Positions 24,901 through 36,354 of a stretch of DNA of 64,000 nt are shown one piece after another. The translations under genes were made by a program, and so were the position numbers. The notes below the pieces were generated by a model. That model was not told the DNA's origin, ran no database searches, and saw only the letters and a list, made by a program, of their open reading frames with translations. Origin of the DNA: Takakia lepidozioides (Eukaryota; Streptophyta; Takakiopsida; Takakiales; Takakiaceae); the NCBI GenBank assembly GCA_030704615.1, contig CM060732.1, forward strand, positions 14,510,001 through 14,574,000, written 5' to 3'. Numbering within the stretch: the stretch's first letter is position 1; each line of letters opens with the position of its first letter.

Positions 24901-25528
24901 TCCGAGCGGTGTCCCTCCATGTGAAGCCCTCGCAGAATTTCAAGAATAGATCGAACTGCGGTGCTCGTGCTGGGAATATGACTCCCTCGTCCACTGACGT
25001 CCATTGAGGACTTGCCTGATCTCCAGGACGATCTCGGAACTTCCATGACCTCGTCTGAGTCGGACAGGTTGTGAACAACCCGGTTCTCGCTCGTCTTCAT
25101 TGATGGGTTCGGCTCTGGATTTACTTCGTTGCGGACTTCTCTCTTTGAGGTAGCCACTCTCTGATTCGCGGATTGTTTCGTTGAAGGCGCCAGGATAGAA
25201 GGTGCATTTGGCGGGCAAATGAAGTCCCCAACAGCCCTGTATATGACGCTGTCCGATGGTGGAACTCGCCATTCCCTGCCATCGCGAAATCATCGTGGAG
25301 CACAACAATACTCTCGACAACAACGCCGTTTGAGTCCTTCCTTTCCTCCTCCAAAAAAACCGACCCCAGTTTCAGGGCAGTACACTGTAGCGCTCGGGTT
25401 TTCCGCCATGGGAGATGTGCACACAAGACTGCCAGGATGGCGTGCGGGCAAGCTCCCTGGTAGAAGGGGGATGCAGCGATGGGAAGGAATGCGGTGCCGA
25501 TTTGTCCGAGCGACGAAGCCTGATCCAA
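21910..25528 (-). pseudogene. Mutator-like transposase, copy B (full length, frameshifted)
   Basis: This is the most complete copy in domain terms. From 25.4 kb: the FLEEERKDSNGVVVES module, an acidic linker (LSDSDEVMEV), the zinc module, the DDE core (FDHIKRITNHQWVT, FMADNAQANWAAIR), the conserved intron (about 23.34-23.41 kb), then a Ser-rich linker, a FWFCRHD Cys module (about 22.5 kb) and a SWIM finger with CNCTDF and YYPCKHLYYIYL (about 22.05-22.15 kb). The SWIM C-x-C...C-x-H ligands are intact. Several frameshifts prevent one continuous frame, so I call it a pseudogene. It points left, away from the methyltransferase gene that starts near 28.7 kb. Confidence 0.78.
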
Positions 25529-25659
25529 ATCCAGGGAGCCAACTATCTCAAAAATCCACAGTCAGAGTGTTAATGAACCTTGTCTCCGGAATGCGGCCCC
25601 TGGTCTTTGCGCAATAACTGCCAACGGTATGCAGTCAGAAAGTGGGGGGCCGTCCGGAT

Positions 25660-26790
25660 GATGTCGGCTGAAGGGGAGAAGCCGGCACCGTGCCGTCACA
25701 TTACTACCTCCGAATGGAAATTCGGCACCGAATATCCAACCGGGCCGCACGATGAAGTCGCCTGGGCAGAGAGGCCGGCTGTCCGACAGAGAACATCCCC
25801 GGATGGAAATTCAGCGCCGAATTTCCATCCGGATCCCCCCAAAGGAAGTCGTGTCGGGGGGTCAGGCCGAAAACTGGCCGACATAAAAACCTCCCCGGAT
25901 GGAAAAACGGCGCCGAATTTCCATCGGGGCCGTTCGGAGGCAGTCGGGGAGGGGGGAGGCCGGCACCTGGCCGTCACATTTCAAACCCCGGGGAAATTCG
26001 GCACCGAATATCCAACAGGGGCCCGGATGAAGTCGCCTCGGGCGGAGAGGCCGGCACGTGTCGACAGAGAGCATCCCCAGGATGGAGATTCGGCGCCGAA
26101 TTTCCATCCGGGCCCCCCAAAGGAAGTCGTGTCGGGGGGTCAGGCCGAAAACTGGTCGACATAAAAACCTCCCCGGATGGAAAACGGCGCCGAATTTCCA
26201 TCCGGGGCCGTTCGGATGCAGTCGGGGAGGGGGGAGAGGCCGGCACCTGGCCGTCACATTTCAACCCCGGACGGAAATTCGGCACCGAATATCCAACAGG
26301 GGACGCCCGGATGAAGTCGCCTCGGGCGGAGAGGCCGGGTGTCCGACAGAGAGCATCCCTGGATGGAAATTCGGCGCCGAATTTCCATCCGGCCCCCCCA
26401 AAGGAAGTCGTGTCGGGGGTCAGGCCGAAAACTGGTCGACATAAAAACCTCCCGGATGGAAAAACGGCGCCGAATTTCCATCCGGGGCCGTTCGGATGCA
26501 GTCGGGGAGGGGGGAGAGGCCGGCACCTGCCGTCACATTTCAACCCCGGACGGAAATTCGGCACCGAATATCCAACAGGGGACGCCCGGATGAAGTCGCC
26601 TCGGGCGGAGAGGCCGGCACCTGTCCGACAGAGAGCATCCCCGGATGGAATTCGGCGCCGAATTTCCATCCGGCCCCATCAAAGGAAGTCCGGTCGGGTG
26701 GTGAGGCCGAAAACTGGACGATATAAAAACCTCCCAGGATGGAAAAACGGCGCCGAATTTCCGTCCGGGCCGTTCGATTTCCCTCTAGCA
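25660..26790. repeat. Tandem array, four units of about 279 bp, each with three GGCGCC hairpins
   Basis: The marker GTCACATT recurs at about 25,695, 25,973, 26,253 and 26,532, giving periods of 278, 280 and 279. Each unit holds three near-perfect palindromes of the form AAATTCGGCGCCGAATTT, most inside longer GGATGG...CCATCC stems, plus a GGCCGAAAACTGG phrase. The array sits between the divergent transposase and methyltransferase genes, where both promoters should be. Confidence 0.88.
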
Positions 26791-26899
26791 GTCGAGGAGT
26801 CCATGAAAAACGTGTCTAAAAGTGGACTTCAGCCACAAAACTAACAATTTACTGTGTTTTTCTCCGAAAAACCAAGCGGCCACGCTCAAAATTACCTTA

Positions 26900-27560
26900 A
26901 GCCGTCGGGCCTTGCATGACGGAAATTCAGATTACCTGCAGGATGGAAATTCGGCGCCGAATTTCACCCGCATAGCGGATGGAAAAATCCATCCGGCTCC
27001 GAATTACCAGCATGACGAAAATTTGCGCGCCGCCCTACCTGGCGGATGGAAATCGGCGCCGGATTTCCATCCATCCGGAATTACCTGCGTGACGGAAATT
27101 TCGCGCGCCGCCCTACCTGGGATGGAAATCCGGCGCCGATTTTCCAGCGAATTACCAGCATGACGAAAATTTGGCGCGCCGCCCTACCTGGCGGATGGAA
27201 ATCCGGCGCGGATTTCCATCCATGAATTAACGGAAATTTCGCGCGCCGCCTACCTAAATCCATCCGGCTCCGGCCATCCATGGACGGCGTACCCAGGGGA
27301 AATAGCGGATGGCGCCGGATTTCCATCCATTGGAATTACCTGCCGGAAAACCTTGAAATTTAGCCCTACCTGGAAATCCGGCGCCGGCTACCTGCCGGAA
27401 ACCTAATGGAAATGATTTCCATCCATATTACCTGCGTGAGGAAAACCTGCCGGCGCCGGATTTCCATTTATCCGCGCTCCGCTGCAGGATGGAAATCCGG
27501 CGCCGGATTCCATCCTGCCGCGCTCCGAATTACCTCTACGTTGGAAATTCGGGCCGAGTT
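26900..27560. repeat. Degenerate GGCGCCGGATTTCCATCC hairpins
   Basis: Looser copies of the hairpin units seen to the left, with phrases such as GCGCGCCGCCCTACCTGG and ATTACCTGCGTGACGG. There is no fixed period and no gene. Confidence 0.7.
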
Positions 27561-28500
27561 GCGTCATATTTCATCCGACAGGGAGGGCTTCATCCGACAT
27601 TTAATTGCGTAGTTGGGCATTAAATGTCCACCGCCGTCCCCGTTTTGATTCGGGCTGGCGATACAGGGATTCCGCGGTTGCTTCCTCGACGTACCCTAAA
27701 TCTGATGCTAAACTTGGATTAACTTCTATTCGAGGCATGTACCCAAAAAATTGAGATCTTTTTTCTTTTTGGCTGGGACTTATGCCGCCTGAAGGCGTGG
27801 CTCTCTGAGAGAGACCCCACATCCAGACCGCGGCGGAAGTTGAGAGCTTTGTACTTGGACGACGGCCAATCTCTCGCATGGCCAAACTTAAGCTCCAGCA
27901 GGAGATTCCAGTGTCTTGCTCACAACCCGCGCCAACTGAAGCCCGAGTACTCTCAGGCAAGCCACTTCTGCTTTCGCTTTGTTCGCTTTGCTTTGCTTTT
28001 GCTTTTCGCTTTCGTTTTGTTGTTTCGCTTTTTTCGCATCTCATCACCTGGCATCGCTGGAAGCGTATGGTTGCATCGCAAAAGCAGAGCTGTTGCGAAG
28101 AATGATCAAGGTGAGTGGTTAAAAATTAAGGAAATCCATGCTGAGCTGAGAAAAATGTCTGAGCAGATGAAGTGCCTTCAAAACATTTCACCCTGTTTTC
28201 CGTCTTATGGAATTCCTGATCATTTGTTCATCGTGTTTCATATTACCGGTTGAGTGAACCTTACATAGTTGCAATGCGTGTGCAAAGCCCAGCAGCTCTG
28301 GAGAAGGCTGCTTGTGCAGTCATTCTTAGGCATTGGTTGGATTTGTTTTCATTGTTGTTTCCATGGCACTCCATACTTCCTAAACTTGTTTTTTTTCATT
28401 GTTGTTCCACGATTGTTGCTATGGTGGTTGCGCTGCTCGTTGCGATGCTGGTTTTGGCACCGATGTTGGTTCTCACGATTTTGGGAATGACAGAGTGACG
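27561..28500. other. No gene recognised; possible 5' flank of the methyltransferase gene
   Basis: A 149-codon open frame on the minus strand (27,601-28,047) has no domain I can name. The TTCGCTTT-rich stretch at 27,960-28,040 is low complexity. A hydrophobic open frame at 28,250-28,498 (plus) looks like a chance product of a T/G-rich stretch. Upstream exons of the next gene could lie here unseen. Confidence 0.35.
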
Positions 28501-29504
28501 ACGAGCCCGGCACGCTGGTGGTATCATCGACAGCTCCAACTCATCGATGTTTGAATCGCCCAACTTGGGGCGAGAGGGCAAACTTAAACCTTTTGTTGGT
28601 GGACGGGAGGACCTGCAGCAAGAGTACGACAAATAGGCATTGGGGAGGTTGGTGCAGGCGGCATGGCAGGTGAAGGGCGTGAGGACGTTGGACAGCAGAT
28701 CCGGCAATGGAGGTTGTTGATGCACATGCAGTAGGGCCGCCCACGCAAAGAAGAAGAAGAAAGCTAAGCACATGCAATCCCCGGAGAGAGCCGTCACGGG
28801 CTGCGGAGGGGGAGTGAGCAGTGCGCGCGAGGGTGTCAGTTCGCCTCAATCAAAGGTGGTCGTCCTGGAGGGCTCCCCTGCTGCTAGCCCTAGTAAGAAA
28901 CAGAAAGCCCGTGAGAGGGCAAAAGAGAGGGCAAAAGAACAGGCGAGACAGAATGCTAGCCAGGAGGAAAAGAGGACAGAGGCCATGAATGACAGATGCC
29001 AATGTAAGCGAGGACGCACAGAGACGGTGGATCCCTCCAAGACACCACAAAGAGGCAGTAACACACGGTAGACCATCGCGGGCAAGAGCAGCCCCTGCAA
29101 TTACCCATACGGTGGAGAGTGGAGGAGAGGAAAGAACACCAGAAAGAGCACGGATTGTGCCAGTTCGAGGTGAAGCCGGGGAGAGGGCAGTACAGAGGGG
29201 AGAGTGCTCGAGGTGGTTTCCCGGTCTCTGACCATGTTGAGGAGGACGACAGGGAGCTTTCTGGATGACATCCTCCCGGACATCCCCAGGCCCCAAACCC
29301 GCAGCATACAGGCTGGATTTGGCGGTCCTGGGTGAGGCTCCCCTCTGCAGCAGACGTCATGTCGGAGGCGGATATGAAGTTGGCCGCTGCCAAGATGTTG
29401 GAGGCAACCCACAGCAACATTGGCAGGGTGCTGGGGGCATGGTGTACCCGGCCAAGCTTCGAATTCCCCTTTGCGCTTGGTGTCATTGCAGGTGGTGAGA
29501 CCTG

Positions 29505-29875
29505 CCCTCCCAGGCGATATCGACAAGCTGAAATTCTCTTTCCGGGATGGATATCGAATGGGTCTGCCGCGTTTTACGTTTCCATTGAGAACGACCACGG
29601 AGCTTCCCGTGCCCACACTTCCGATGAGGTGGACAAATGGGTCCCCATTGGCAAAGGCGAAATGAGGAGTTCGAGAGATGATTGCTACTGATCCTCTTTT
29701 CCAGCACTTGTCCGGTAAGATGTTTTACGTGTGGGACGGCAATCATCGCCTCCTGGCATGGATGGAGCACATAGCCAAGCCCACCCAACGACCTCGATTG
29801 GCATTTTCGCCGGATGTGTGTGTGCTGAAGGTTGCGGGGCCCAAGATCGCAGTCTTCTCAAAATTGCAATGGCGG
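29505..29875 (+). other. ParB-like motif region of copy G1
   Basis: It contains GDIDKLKFSFRDGYRMG, then, after a frame change, a DGNHRLLAW block at about 29,735. In bacteria and phages ParB-like domains with a [DN]GxHR motif bind nucleotides and are often fused to or sit beside DNA methyltransferases. The short motif and its position before a methyltransferase core support the call; overall similarity cannot be judged by eye. Confidence 0.5.
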
Positions 29876-31099
29876 ACATCAACTCGTAAGTTACAACGCC
29901 TCTTGCTTTTGGACCCATCCGATTGTAAGTCATTTCATTGCGAATCCTCATATTTGTTGAAAATTCCCATTTCAGTATTGTTTGATGGAAATGTGGCATT
30001 GCAGGGACTGAGAATGCCTTCATTGCCACCAACTTGTCCCATATGCTCTTCCGAGTGAAGGATGTCGGGAAGCAGGGGGTGCAAGAGTTTGCCAATTCGC
30101 TCAGTGCCGACCTCCTGCGCAAGTCGGAGGCAAAGGCAGACAGAACCTGGTATAGCTGAGCATGGACGCCATGGGTGGACTACATATTTTTGGGTAAAGC
30201 TCCTCACTGTTTTGTTGAGTAATTGTCTCTCCTTCCCCCAATAGAAGAAAAAGTGTTGAGCAGGATCTCTAATCTTATGTGCGCATTCTTGACAGACGAA
30301 AATTCAGCAGATTTGGCACATGCGCGAGGTTCTACATGGAGTCAGAGGAGAAGAATCTAACCCTCCGGCACTCGAATCGTTCTCTCAAAGCTGCGGAGGC
30401 CAGGGCCCGCATAAAGTACAAGTCGCGGATGGTAAAGTACGTGGCCATAGCTGATCCGCCCTTGGTGCCGACTTTCCTGGTGGAGTGGGGAAAAAAACTA
30501 CTCCCGCGCTCTGAAGCCCACGATGACATTGGAGAAGCTCCATCGTCTAGCCACATCCTGTGTGGATGCAACAGAAAAGGTGATACATTCTTAACCAAAT
30601 TGTGGTGGCAAACAACTCGTTTTTGTGGTGTTTGGCGCTTACGAATATGCTGGGTGGTGGACAGACCCGTGGCTCCAAATCTGTGGAATGGTTCCCAAAG
30701 TACAAGGGACATGTGGAGCTTCCCCAAACGGACAAATTGTCTGACCCCACATTCGAACATGTGGATGAACCGCATGACATGGTGGTTTCAGGAATTCCCA
30801 ACGCCTCGTTTGGCGCTTCTACTGTGTAGGGGGTGGATTCATTGTATTTTTGGAGGAAAGCGATCTGATGGAGAATCTCCACAGGGTGACGACGAATGGC
30901 GCAAGAGCAGCTGGACACACAAGCACATCAGTTCAAGATGGAGATTTTCCTGCAGCAGAGCCTAAGCGACTTGTGACGAGGTACTTTTGCTCTACAAAAC
31001 CGACCTATTCTTTCGGGAGGAGATACCCATGCCTGCCGGAGCCACGAGTTCACCGACCAGCCGAACGCGGACAAAGCAGCAATGCGCCTTCTGTTACAG

Positions 31100-31648
31100 G
31101 TACATACGCGATTGCCTTCCTTTCAGTCCTTGCATTTTAGGATGTTAGAGGCCTCATGTGGCGCATGAAAATTGGTTTGGGAAAATGGCGCCGAATTTCC
31201 AGTTCAGGGCTCCGAAAATGGCTAAGTCCCTAGGGTGGCTGGCCTGAACTGGAAAATTCGGCGCCATTTTTCCAGTTCTGGGCCCTATGCCCTTGTGGGA
31301 CTTAGCCATATTCGGGCGGACCAGGGAAATGGCGCCGAATTTCCAGTTCAGGGCTCCGAAAATGGCTAAGTCCCTAGGGTGGCTGGCACAAAAACCGAAA
31401 TTCGGCACCATTTTTCGAGTTTTAGGCCCTGGGCAGTTTTGGAACTTAGCCATTTTCGGGCAAACCGGGAAAAATGGCGCCGAATTTCAGTTCCGGGCTC
31501 CAAGATGGCTAAGTCCCTAGGGTGGCAGTCACCGAAAACCGAAATTCGGCGCCATTTTTCATTTATAGGCCCAGTCAGATCCACCCCAACTGGGAAATGG
31601 TGCCGAATTTGCAGTTCAGGGAACTCATTGTGTTTTTCATGAATGCAG
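31100..31648 (+). repeat. Intron of G1 filled with GGCGCC palindromes
   Basis: GT donor at 31,100-31,101 (after TTACAG) and AG acceptor at 31,647-31,648 (GAATGCAG). Inside are about seven GGCGCC-centred units (near 31,187, 31,257, 31,331, 31,400, 31,476, 31,547 and 31,603) in alternating orientation, linked by TGGCTAAGTCCCTAGGGTGG. They belong to the same family as 20.1-20.5 and 21.3-21.8 kb. Confidence 0.8.
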
Positions 31649-34134
31649 GTACTGCAAGTTCTCCCTTTGGAGAAAGGTCATCTGTCTTTCGAGCCACCAT
31701 TCTTCCTGGCATTGAGGAACCCTGGGGCTGACTCCATGTACACTGACGATATTGTGAAGGAGTGGCATCTGGAACATTTGCGTGATTGCCCTTGGTATGT
31801 GGACCTTCCGCCCGGCTCGCTCGACCCATCGCGTTTCAATTGAAGCTGGATGCTGAGGCCCGACGAAACCGGGCTCCGCTGCCTCCACTGGGTGCAAAAG
31901 AGGCAAAAGCGCTTGCGAGCTCCAGGAAAGCGGCAGAGCTTGCTCAGGCAGGAATTAAGGAGAAATTGAATGAAAAGAATAAAGGCCAAAGGAAAGGGAC
32001 AAAGAAACATGTAAGTACAGTAACACCCAAAAAACAGAAAACCATCGGGGCATCGGAGGAGGCGCAGGAGGGGACCCAAGGGAGTGATTCCGACGACGAC
32101 TTTGTTCAAGGTCCTGCGACTGCTGTTGCTGCTACCAAGTCACCGGTCGTCCGGGTTCCCAAGTCAGTTCGGAGTGGACTGGCTTTGCCAAGAAGTTGGC
32201 ATTTGAGGGCGAGCCTACATGGCGGTATTCGGCGGTGACGTTTACGCACAGGCCAAAGCTAGAACCTCCAACCATCATCCAATGCGTCAATGAGAGCTTC
32301 CTTGACGCTCTCGCTGCCAGGGCGAAGAAGGTGGCACACAGCAAGTCTCTGGCGGAGCAGAAGGGGAAAGCCAAGAAGAGGGCTGCCGGTACAGAGCCTA
32401 AAGACACCCCTGGTTTTGAAGCCATGATGGGAATTCTTCACGGCTGTGAGCACGGATTGCAAGAGCACTCGGGGGCGGGGGGTTGAGGTGGAGAGAGCTT
32501 GCGATGCGAATGATTCTCCTCGACATTCCAGATGGGGAGCTGCTGGAGGGCCTGGATGGTGTGCCCACCTAGAACAGGTTTACTGAGGACTACTGGAAAG
32601 CCGGGTTTGGGCTGGCGGGGATGCTCCTGGATGACGGTGATGTGTGGTTGTCCTTGCACAAGAGGGAAGACCACAGAGAATGCGGTGGCAAGATGGATGG
32701 ACACCAAAAAGTGTCACCCCGGTCCTCCTCAGAAAAATGGTTATGCATCAATACACAGGGGTTGCGAACAGAGGGCCAAAGTGTAAGTTATCAATCTATT
32801 GCATTCACCTCATATGGGTGTTTGTATCTAAACTAGATCCCGGAGTTGATCCCTCTTTTGTTGGATGTGCAGACATTGGTGTTTGAGGCATATTTCTTTG
32901 TGAAGAGAGGGTCTACGTTCAAATTCCGCAACGACGGTCGTCTTGTTGATGCCGTTGTGGACCCTATTACCTACGATGTCCTCTACAACTATGTGCCCCA
33001 CTCCAGTATGCCGAAGGACACAAAGACAGGCAAACCGTGGCGGTACAGCCAGACCCGGAGCCCTGCTTTCATCCAAACCCTCATGGAGACGTGCTCGGAT
33101 GTCCAAGGGCGGATTCTGGACCTCACATGCGGCACGGGTAAGCCTTCACGTGCTCAGTTTGCCCCTGGCCCGATTGCAATTGCATGCCGCAAGCTATTAA
33201 CCGCCCGCTTTGTTCCTCAGGTGCTTCAATGTGGGCAAAGACGTTGTCCGACAGGCATGTGTTCGCCTTCGAGCCAGATACTGCCCTCCACAACTCGGAA
33301 CTTGCAGCGGCTGACTGAACGGCTGCCAAAAGAGGAAGAGGCATCCTCGGAGGATGAGGAAAATCCGAGAAGGAGCAGGGGGAGGAACAAGTTGGGATCG
33401 AGGCCGAGGAGCCCCCGGTGTACGAGTGAGTGGTCGCATTGTAAGTTGCCTCCAGATTTCGTGAGGCACCTCCATTCGCTCTCTTATTTCATTGAAAACC
33501 CTTTCTACTTCTGCTGGTATTGACATTCTTGAAGTGGATTGTTCTTACTGTAGGATGCCAAGCGGCAGGAGGAACGTGCCTTTTTTTGTCAGGGGGGATT
33601 TCATGCCTAGTCCAGAAAGGGACTACGTCCTTCCTACTTATGCTGCCCGGCTTGCTTCGGTGTCCATTAGGAGGTGTTCCGAACCTAGTCGTGTACAGCA
33701 GATTTTAGACGAGGCAAGCCTCAAGAAAATGAAGATGAGGGGAGGAAAGCAGCAGCTATTAGAGCCCGTCGGGCTCGTAGATTTGTGTTGGATTCTGCTG
33801 AGGAAAAAGGGGGGAGAAGAGGCAGAAGATTCCCAGGAGGTGAGGTGGACAGTCCCCCAAGGAGATGACGGCATTTTTGAGAGGCATACTGCAACCGATG
33901 CATCACAGAGCTCGGAGGATGGGGAGGATGAGGGGGATGAGGAAGAAGGAGGGCCAAGTTCCTTGGAAGGTGTAGGAGAGTAGTTCCCATTCCTGCTATG
34001 ACAGTTAGGACACACTTGTATAGACGTGGCTTGCCACAAAATTTGCAATAAAATGTTGCATTTCATTGCTACGACGAGTCCACATGACCCTATTTTCGTG
34101 CCTCCTAACCCTATTTCCGTGGACAGACAATGGC

Positions 34135-34190
34135 CCGCTCATGCTTTTTTTTTTCCCGCTCATGCTCATGCCGCTCATGAAATAGCAGCC
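34135..34190. repeat. Right terminal inverted repeat, CATGAGCGG-rich
   Basis: CCGCTCATGCTCATGCCGCTCATGAAATAGC and nearby copies form the inverted partner of the terminus at 21,151. It lies about 150 bp past the end of the methyltransferase frame. Confidence 0.6.
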
Positions 34191-34354
34191 CCCGTCCCAG
34201 TCTTGTAAGGGTGACATTTTGTGTGACTGTTGCGGCATTTCTGCGCATTGAGTATTGTTGTTATCATACATATCAATAAAGAGGGGTAGAGATCTCTTGA
34301 TAGTTGGGTGTGTAAAAAAATGTTGCAGAGTGTAGGGAACCGGGTATTTTTACA

Positions 34355-34592
34355 ATTAAGCGACCGCAATATGGCGGTCGCTTGTTTTTTTTAATATATA
34401 TTTTTAAAATTAAGCGACCGCCAATATGGCGGTCACTTGTTTCCTTTTTTAAATTAGGCAACTGCCAATGCGACCGCCAATCTTGCTTTTTGAAAAAAAA
34501 ATAAAATCAAAGCTACCGCCAATATGGTGGTCGCTCTTACTTTTTTAATTTTGAAAAATGAAGCGACCGCCAGAATTGGCGGTCGCTTTCAT
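34355..34592. repeat. Array of five hairpins based on GACCGCCAATATGGCGGTC
   Basis: Near-perfect palindromes at about 34,358, 34,411, 34,469 (half site), 34,509 and 34,561, about 50 bp apart with T/A-rich spacers. Half-arms carry matched changes in places (for example GCTACC against GGTGGTCGC only partly), so the stems are not all perfect. Confidence 0.82.
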
Positions 34593-34649
34593 TTTATAAA
34601 TTTTCAAAATGTATTTACCACCGTCACCGTGTCGGCGACGTGGTTGCTT

Positions 34650-35082
34650 TTGCATTTCCTTCAGACATGGAGCAAGTTTTCTTCTCCAATGACAAAAACA
34701 GAGGGGAAAATTGGAAGGTGGTTGTGCATGCTCAGCCAAGAGGAAGACGTATCTATCATGGTCTCGGATCTCCACGGGGTGAGGGAATTACAGTGGAGGG
34801 ACGGACTGGTCATAATGATGCTGATGATGGAGGTTGGGGAGAGGGGGTAGAAGATAGAGATGATGACGCCCCGGAGAATGCATCCCGGACCCTATGATGA
34901 AGCTCCAGAAGATACGGATGTTGGACAAGGAGATGAAGACACGGCATTGACAACGAGGTGGAGGATGATTCAGAGGTGCCTTTTGAAGGCCGGGCCATTT
35001 ATGACGATGACTCCGATGACCAAGAAGACTTGCAGCTTGATGAGGATGAAGAAGCTCCGGATGATGATGTTCAAGTTGATTA
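34650..35082 (+). pseudogene. CACTA (En/Spm) TNP2-type transposase C-terminal relic
   Basis: The frame holds MEQVFFSNDKNRGENWKVVV and QPRGRRIY, resembling the C-terminal QVFYxxD...WxVVxxxxPR block of TNP2-like transposases. A long acidic tail follows in two frames (DDGGWGEGVEDRDDDAPEN, then EVEDDSEV, DDDSDDQEDLQLDEDEE) to a TAG at 35,080. One frameshift separates the tail pieces. Only the 3' end is present. Confidence 0.6.
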
Positions 35083-35204
35083 GACACGTAATCAAAGCTA
35101 CATAATAATTCTCGCACCGAACTGTACCCATCCCTTTGATTGATTGTACATGTACATGCATATTGTAGCTTATTTCTATGATTCATCAATAGTCTTGCAA
35201 TCAT

Positions 35205-35210
35205 CTCTTC

Positions 35211-35243
<33 letters not shown>

Positions 35244-35330
35244 TCTCTCGATGATGCAAACAAAACTATTAACAACCAAGAGAGAGAGGGAGAGAGGGAG
35301 AGAGAGAGAGGGGGCAAAGAAAGAAAAAAC
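35205..35330. repeat. CT and GA microsatellites
   Basis: CTCTCT runs at about 35,207-35,247, followed by GAGAGAGG runs at 35,279-35,330. Together they can form a long CT/GA inverted structure. Confidence 0.85.
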
Positions 35331-35404
35331 AGAGAGGGTGGGCCCCCCCCCTAGAGTCTCATCCCCCGTCCCCACCCCCTCTCCCTGCCCCTTAACTCAA
35401 AGAA

Positions 35405-35765
35405 AAGAAAAGGCCGCCCCCTTGCCACCCCCTGCCGTGGCAAGCCAAAAAAAATCCGTCGCAATACCCCCTTGCCACGTCCGGCCGTTGCAGAGGCCTT
35501 TTCCCCCTTCAAGCCACCTTGCCACGCCCAAGCGTGGCAAGTGGGGCCGCCCCCCTTTGCGACGGCCAGGCATGGCAAGAAAGGGCACCTCTTGCCCTTG
35601 AGGCCACCTTGCCACGTACTGGCGTCGCAGGATGATCCCGGCGCTGGGGGGCAACACCTGGGCGATGGGTTGCCACGCGACGGCGTCACAAGCAGCGCCG
35701 GGGCGCCGTCGTGCCACGCCCCGGCGTCACAAATCGGCGCCGTGACGCCGGTGTCGCACGCTCAG
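35405..35765. repeat. Hairpin array based on CTTGCCACG...CGTGGCAAG
   Basis: About eight imperfect palindromes roughly 45-60 bp apart: near 35,420, 35,470, 35,518, 35,558, 35,608, 35,668, 35,711 and 35,738. The best is CTTGCCACGCCCAAGCGTGG at 35,518. Loop sequences differ, and the array drifts to GCCACGCCCCGGCGTCAC on the right. Confidence 0.75.
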
Positions 35766-35834
35766 CGCCGCGCGGGGCGGGGGGCGCGGCTGCCATCACT
35801 AACCCCCCCCCCCCTTTTTACAGTAGTGATTATG

Positions 35835-36160
35835 CAGAGTAGCTATGGTGAGGGGATCACTTCTTGGCGCATGGGCAGCTTGGAGTACACTGAGGCGAGT
35901 ATGCGGAGGAGGAGAGAGACGACGGAGAGAGCTGGATACATGCAAGTGGTAGAGATGTTACTGTAGGATAGATTAGAGACACCATGGCTTCGGCCTGTCA
36001 TATGATAGTTATTAATACGATTCCTACTTCATACTCACACTGTGTAGTGAGACCTGAGTGAAGCTGTGGAATGTATGCTTAAGTTGTAAAGATGGAACTA
36101 GGTAGATTGCAGAAGCAATCTGATACACAACCCTAGACAATAAGGTAACTTACTAGAGAG
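35835..36160 (-). mobile_element. LTR-like repeat, related to 58.2-58.7 kb
   Basis: On the minus strand it shares AGGCCGAAGCC, GTCTCTAATCT, CCACAGCTTCACTCAG and TAAGTTACCTTATTGTCT with 58,255-58,560 (plus) and partly with 53,300-53,466 (minus). No coding part is attached. Confidence 0.6.
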
Positions 36161-36285
36161 AGAGAGAGAGAAGACTCCGGCCGAAGCCAGCGTAACTAAG
36201 AGCCACTTCGCCTTGCAGCTACTGCCCCCTTTCGGGGGTGGGCCCTATGAACTATGGGGTGCTCGGAGAGCACCGGGAACCTGAG

Positions 36286-36314
36286 AAATGGGAGAGAGAG
36301 AGAGAGGGTCCAAG

Positions 36315-36352
<38 letters not shown>
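36286..36352. repeat. GA microsatellite
   Basis: GAGAGAGAG runs at 36,290-36,352 with one interruption, followed by a GGTGCACCCCGG palindrome at about 36,388-36,410. Confidence 0.85.

Positions 36353-36354
<2 letters not shown>

Larger units (their letters stand above)
21142..25645 (-). mobile_element. Mutator-like element copy B, arm 2 of the inverted repeat
   Basis: Reverse-complement partner of 16,925-20,697, more complete because it keeps the transposase C-terminus. Its outer terminus begins GAGGTTAGCTATTTCATGAGC at about 21,145. A related inverted terminus lies at 34,135-34,186, past the methyltransferase gene, so arm 2 may be the left half of a 13-kb element. Confidence 0.8.
28772..33982 (+). 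pseudogene. ParB-like/DNA amino-methyltransferase gene, copy G1 (spliced, some frameshifts)
   Basis: Modules in order: a basic coiled stretch (KQKARERAKERAKEQARQN, 28.9 kb); a ParB-like part with LPGDIDKLKFSFRDGYRM (about 29,510) and VWDGNHRLLAWMEHI (about 29,730), the latter like the ParB/Srx substrate motif; a middle domain (LSDPTFE); an exon ending at 31,099; an intron 31,100-31,648; the DCPWYVDLPP domain (about 31,780); a VNESFLDAL helix; ILLDIPDGE (about 32,520) at the motif IV position; then SPAFIQTL and ILDLTCGTG, intron 33,138-33,220, and GASMWA...RHVFAFEPDT, the motif I region. The C-terminus is acidic. The order IV-then-I is that of class-beta N6-adenine/N4-cytosine DNA methyltransferases. 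Frame breaks (near 29.67 and 32.57 kb) suggest decay or unrecognised introns. Confidence 0.68.
21151..34186. mobile_element. Candidate 13-kb transposon: transposase (minus) and ParB-like/methyltransferase gene (plus) between inverted termini
   Basis: The left end GCTATTTCATGAGCATGAGC (21,151) and right end GCTCATGAAATAGC (ending 34,186) are inverted, and both continue inward as repeats of CATGAGCGG. Between them the transposase and the methyltransferase gene are divergent, with a 279-bp tandem array in the middle. Outside, similarity fades over about 15 bp and I find no clear 8-11 bp target duplication. The unit is a hypothesis from end symmetry plus the similar head-to-head pair at 44.4-52.8 kb. 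Confidence 0.5.

Noticed and set aside
27601-28047. 149-codon minus-strand frame that resembles organelle-type sequence near a TTCGCTTT-rich stretch
   Set aside because: I considered a mitochondrial insertion but could not match it to any named mitochondrial gene.
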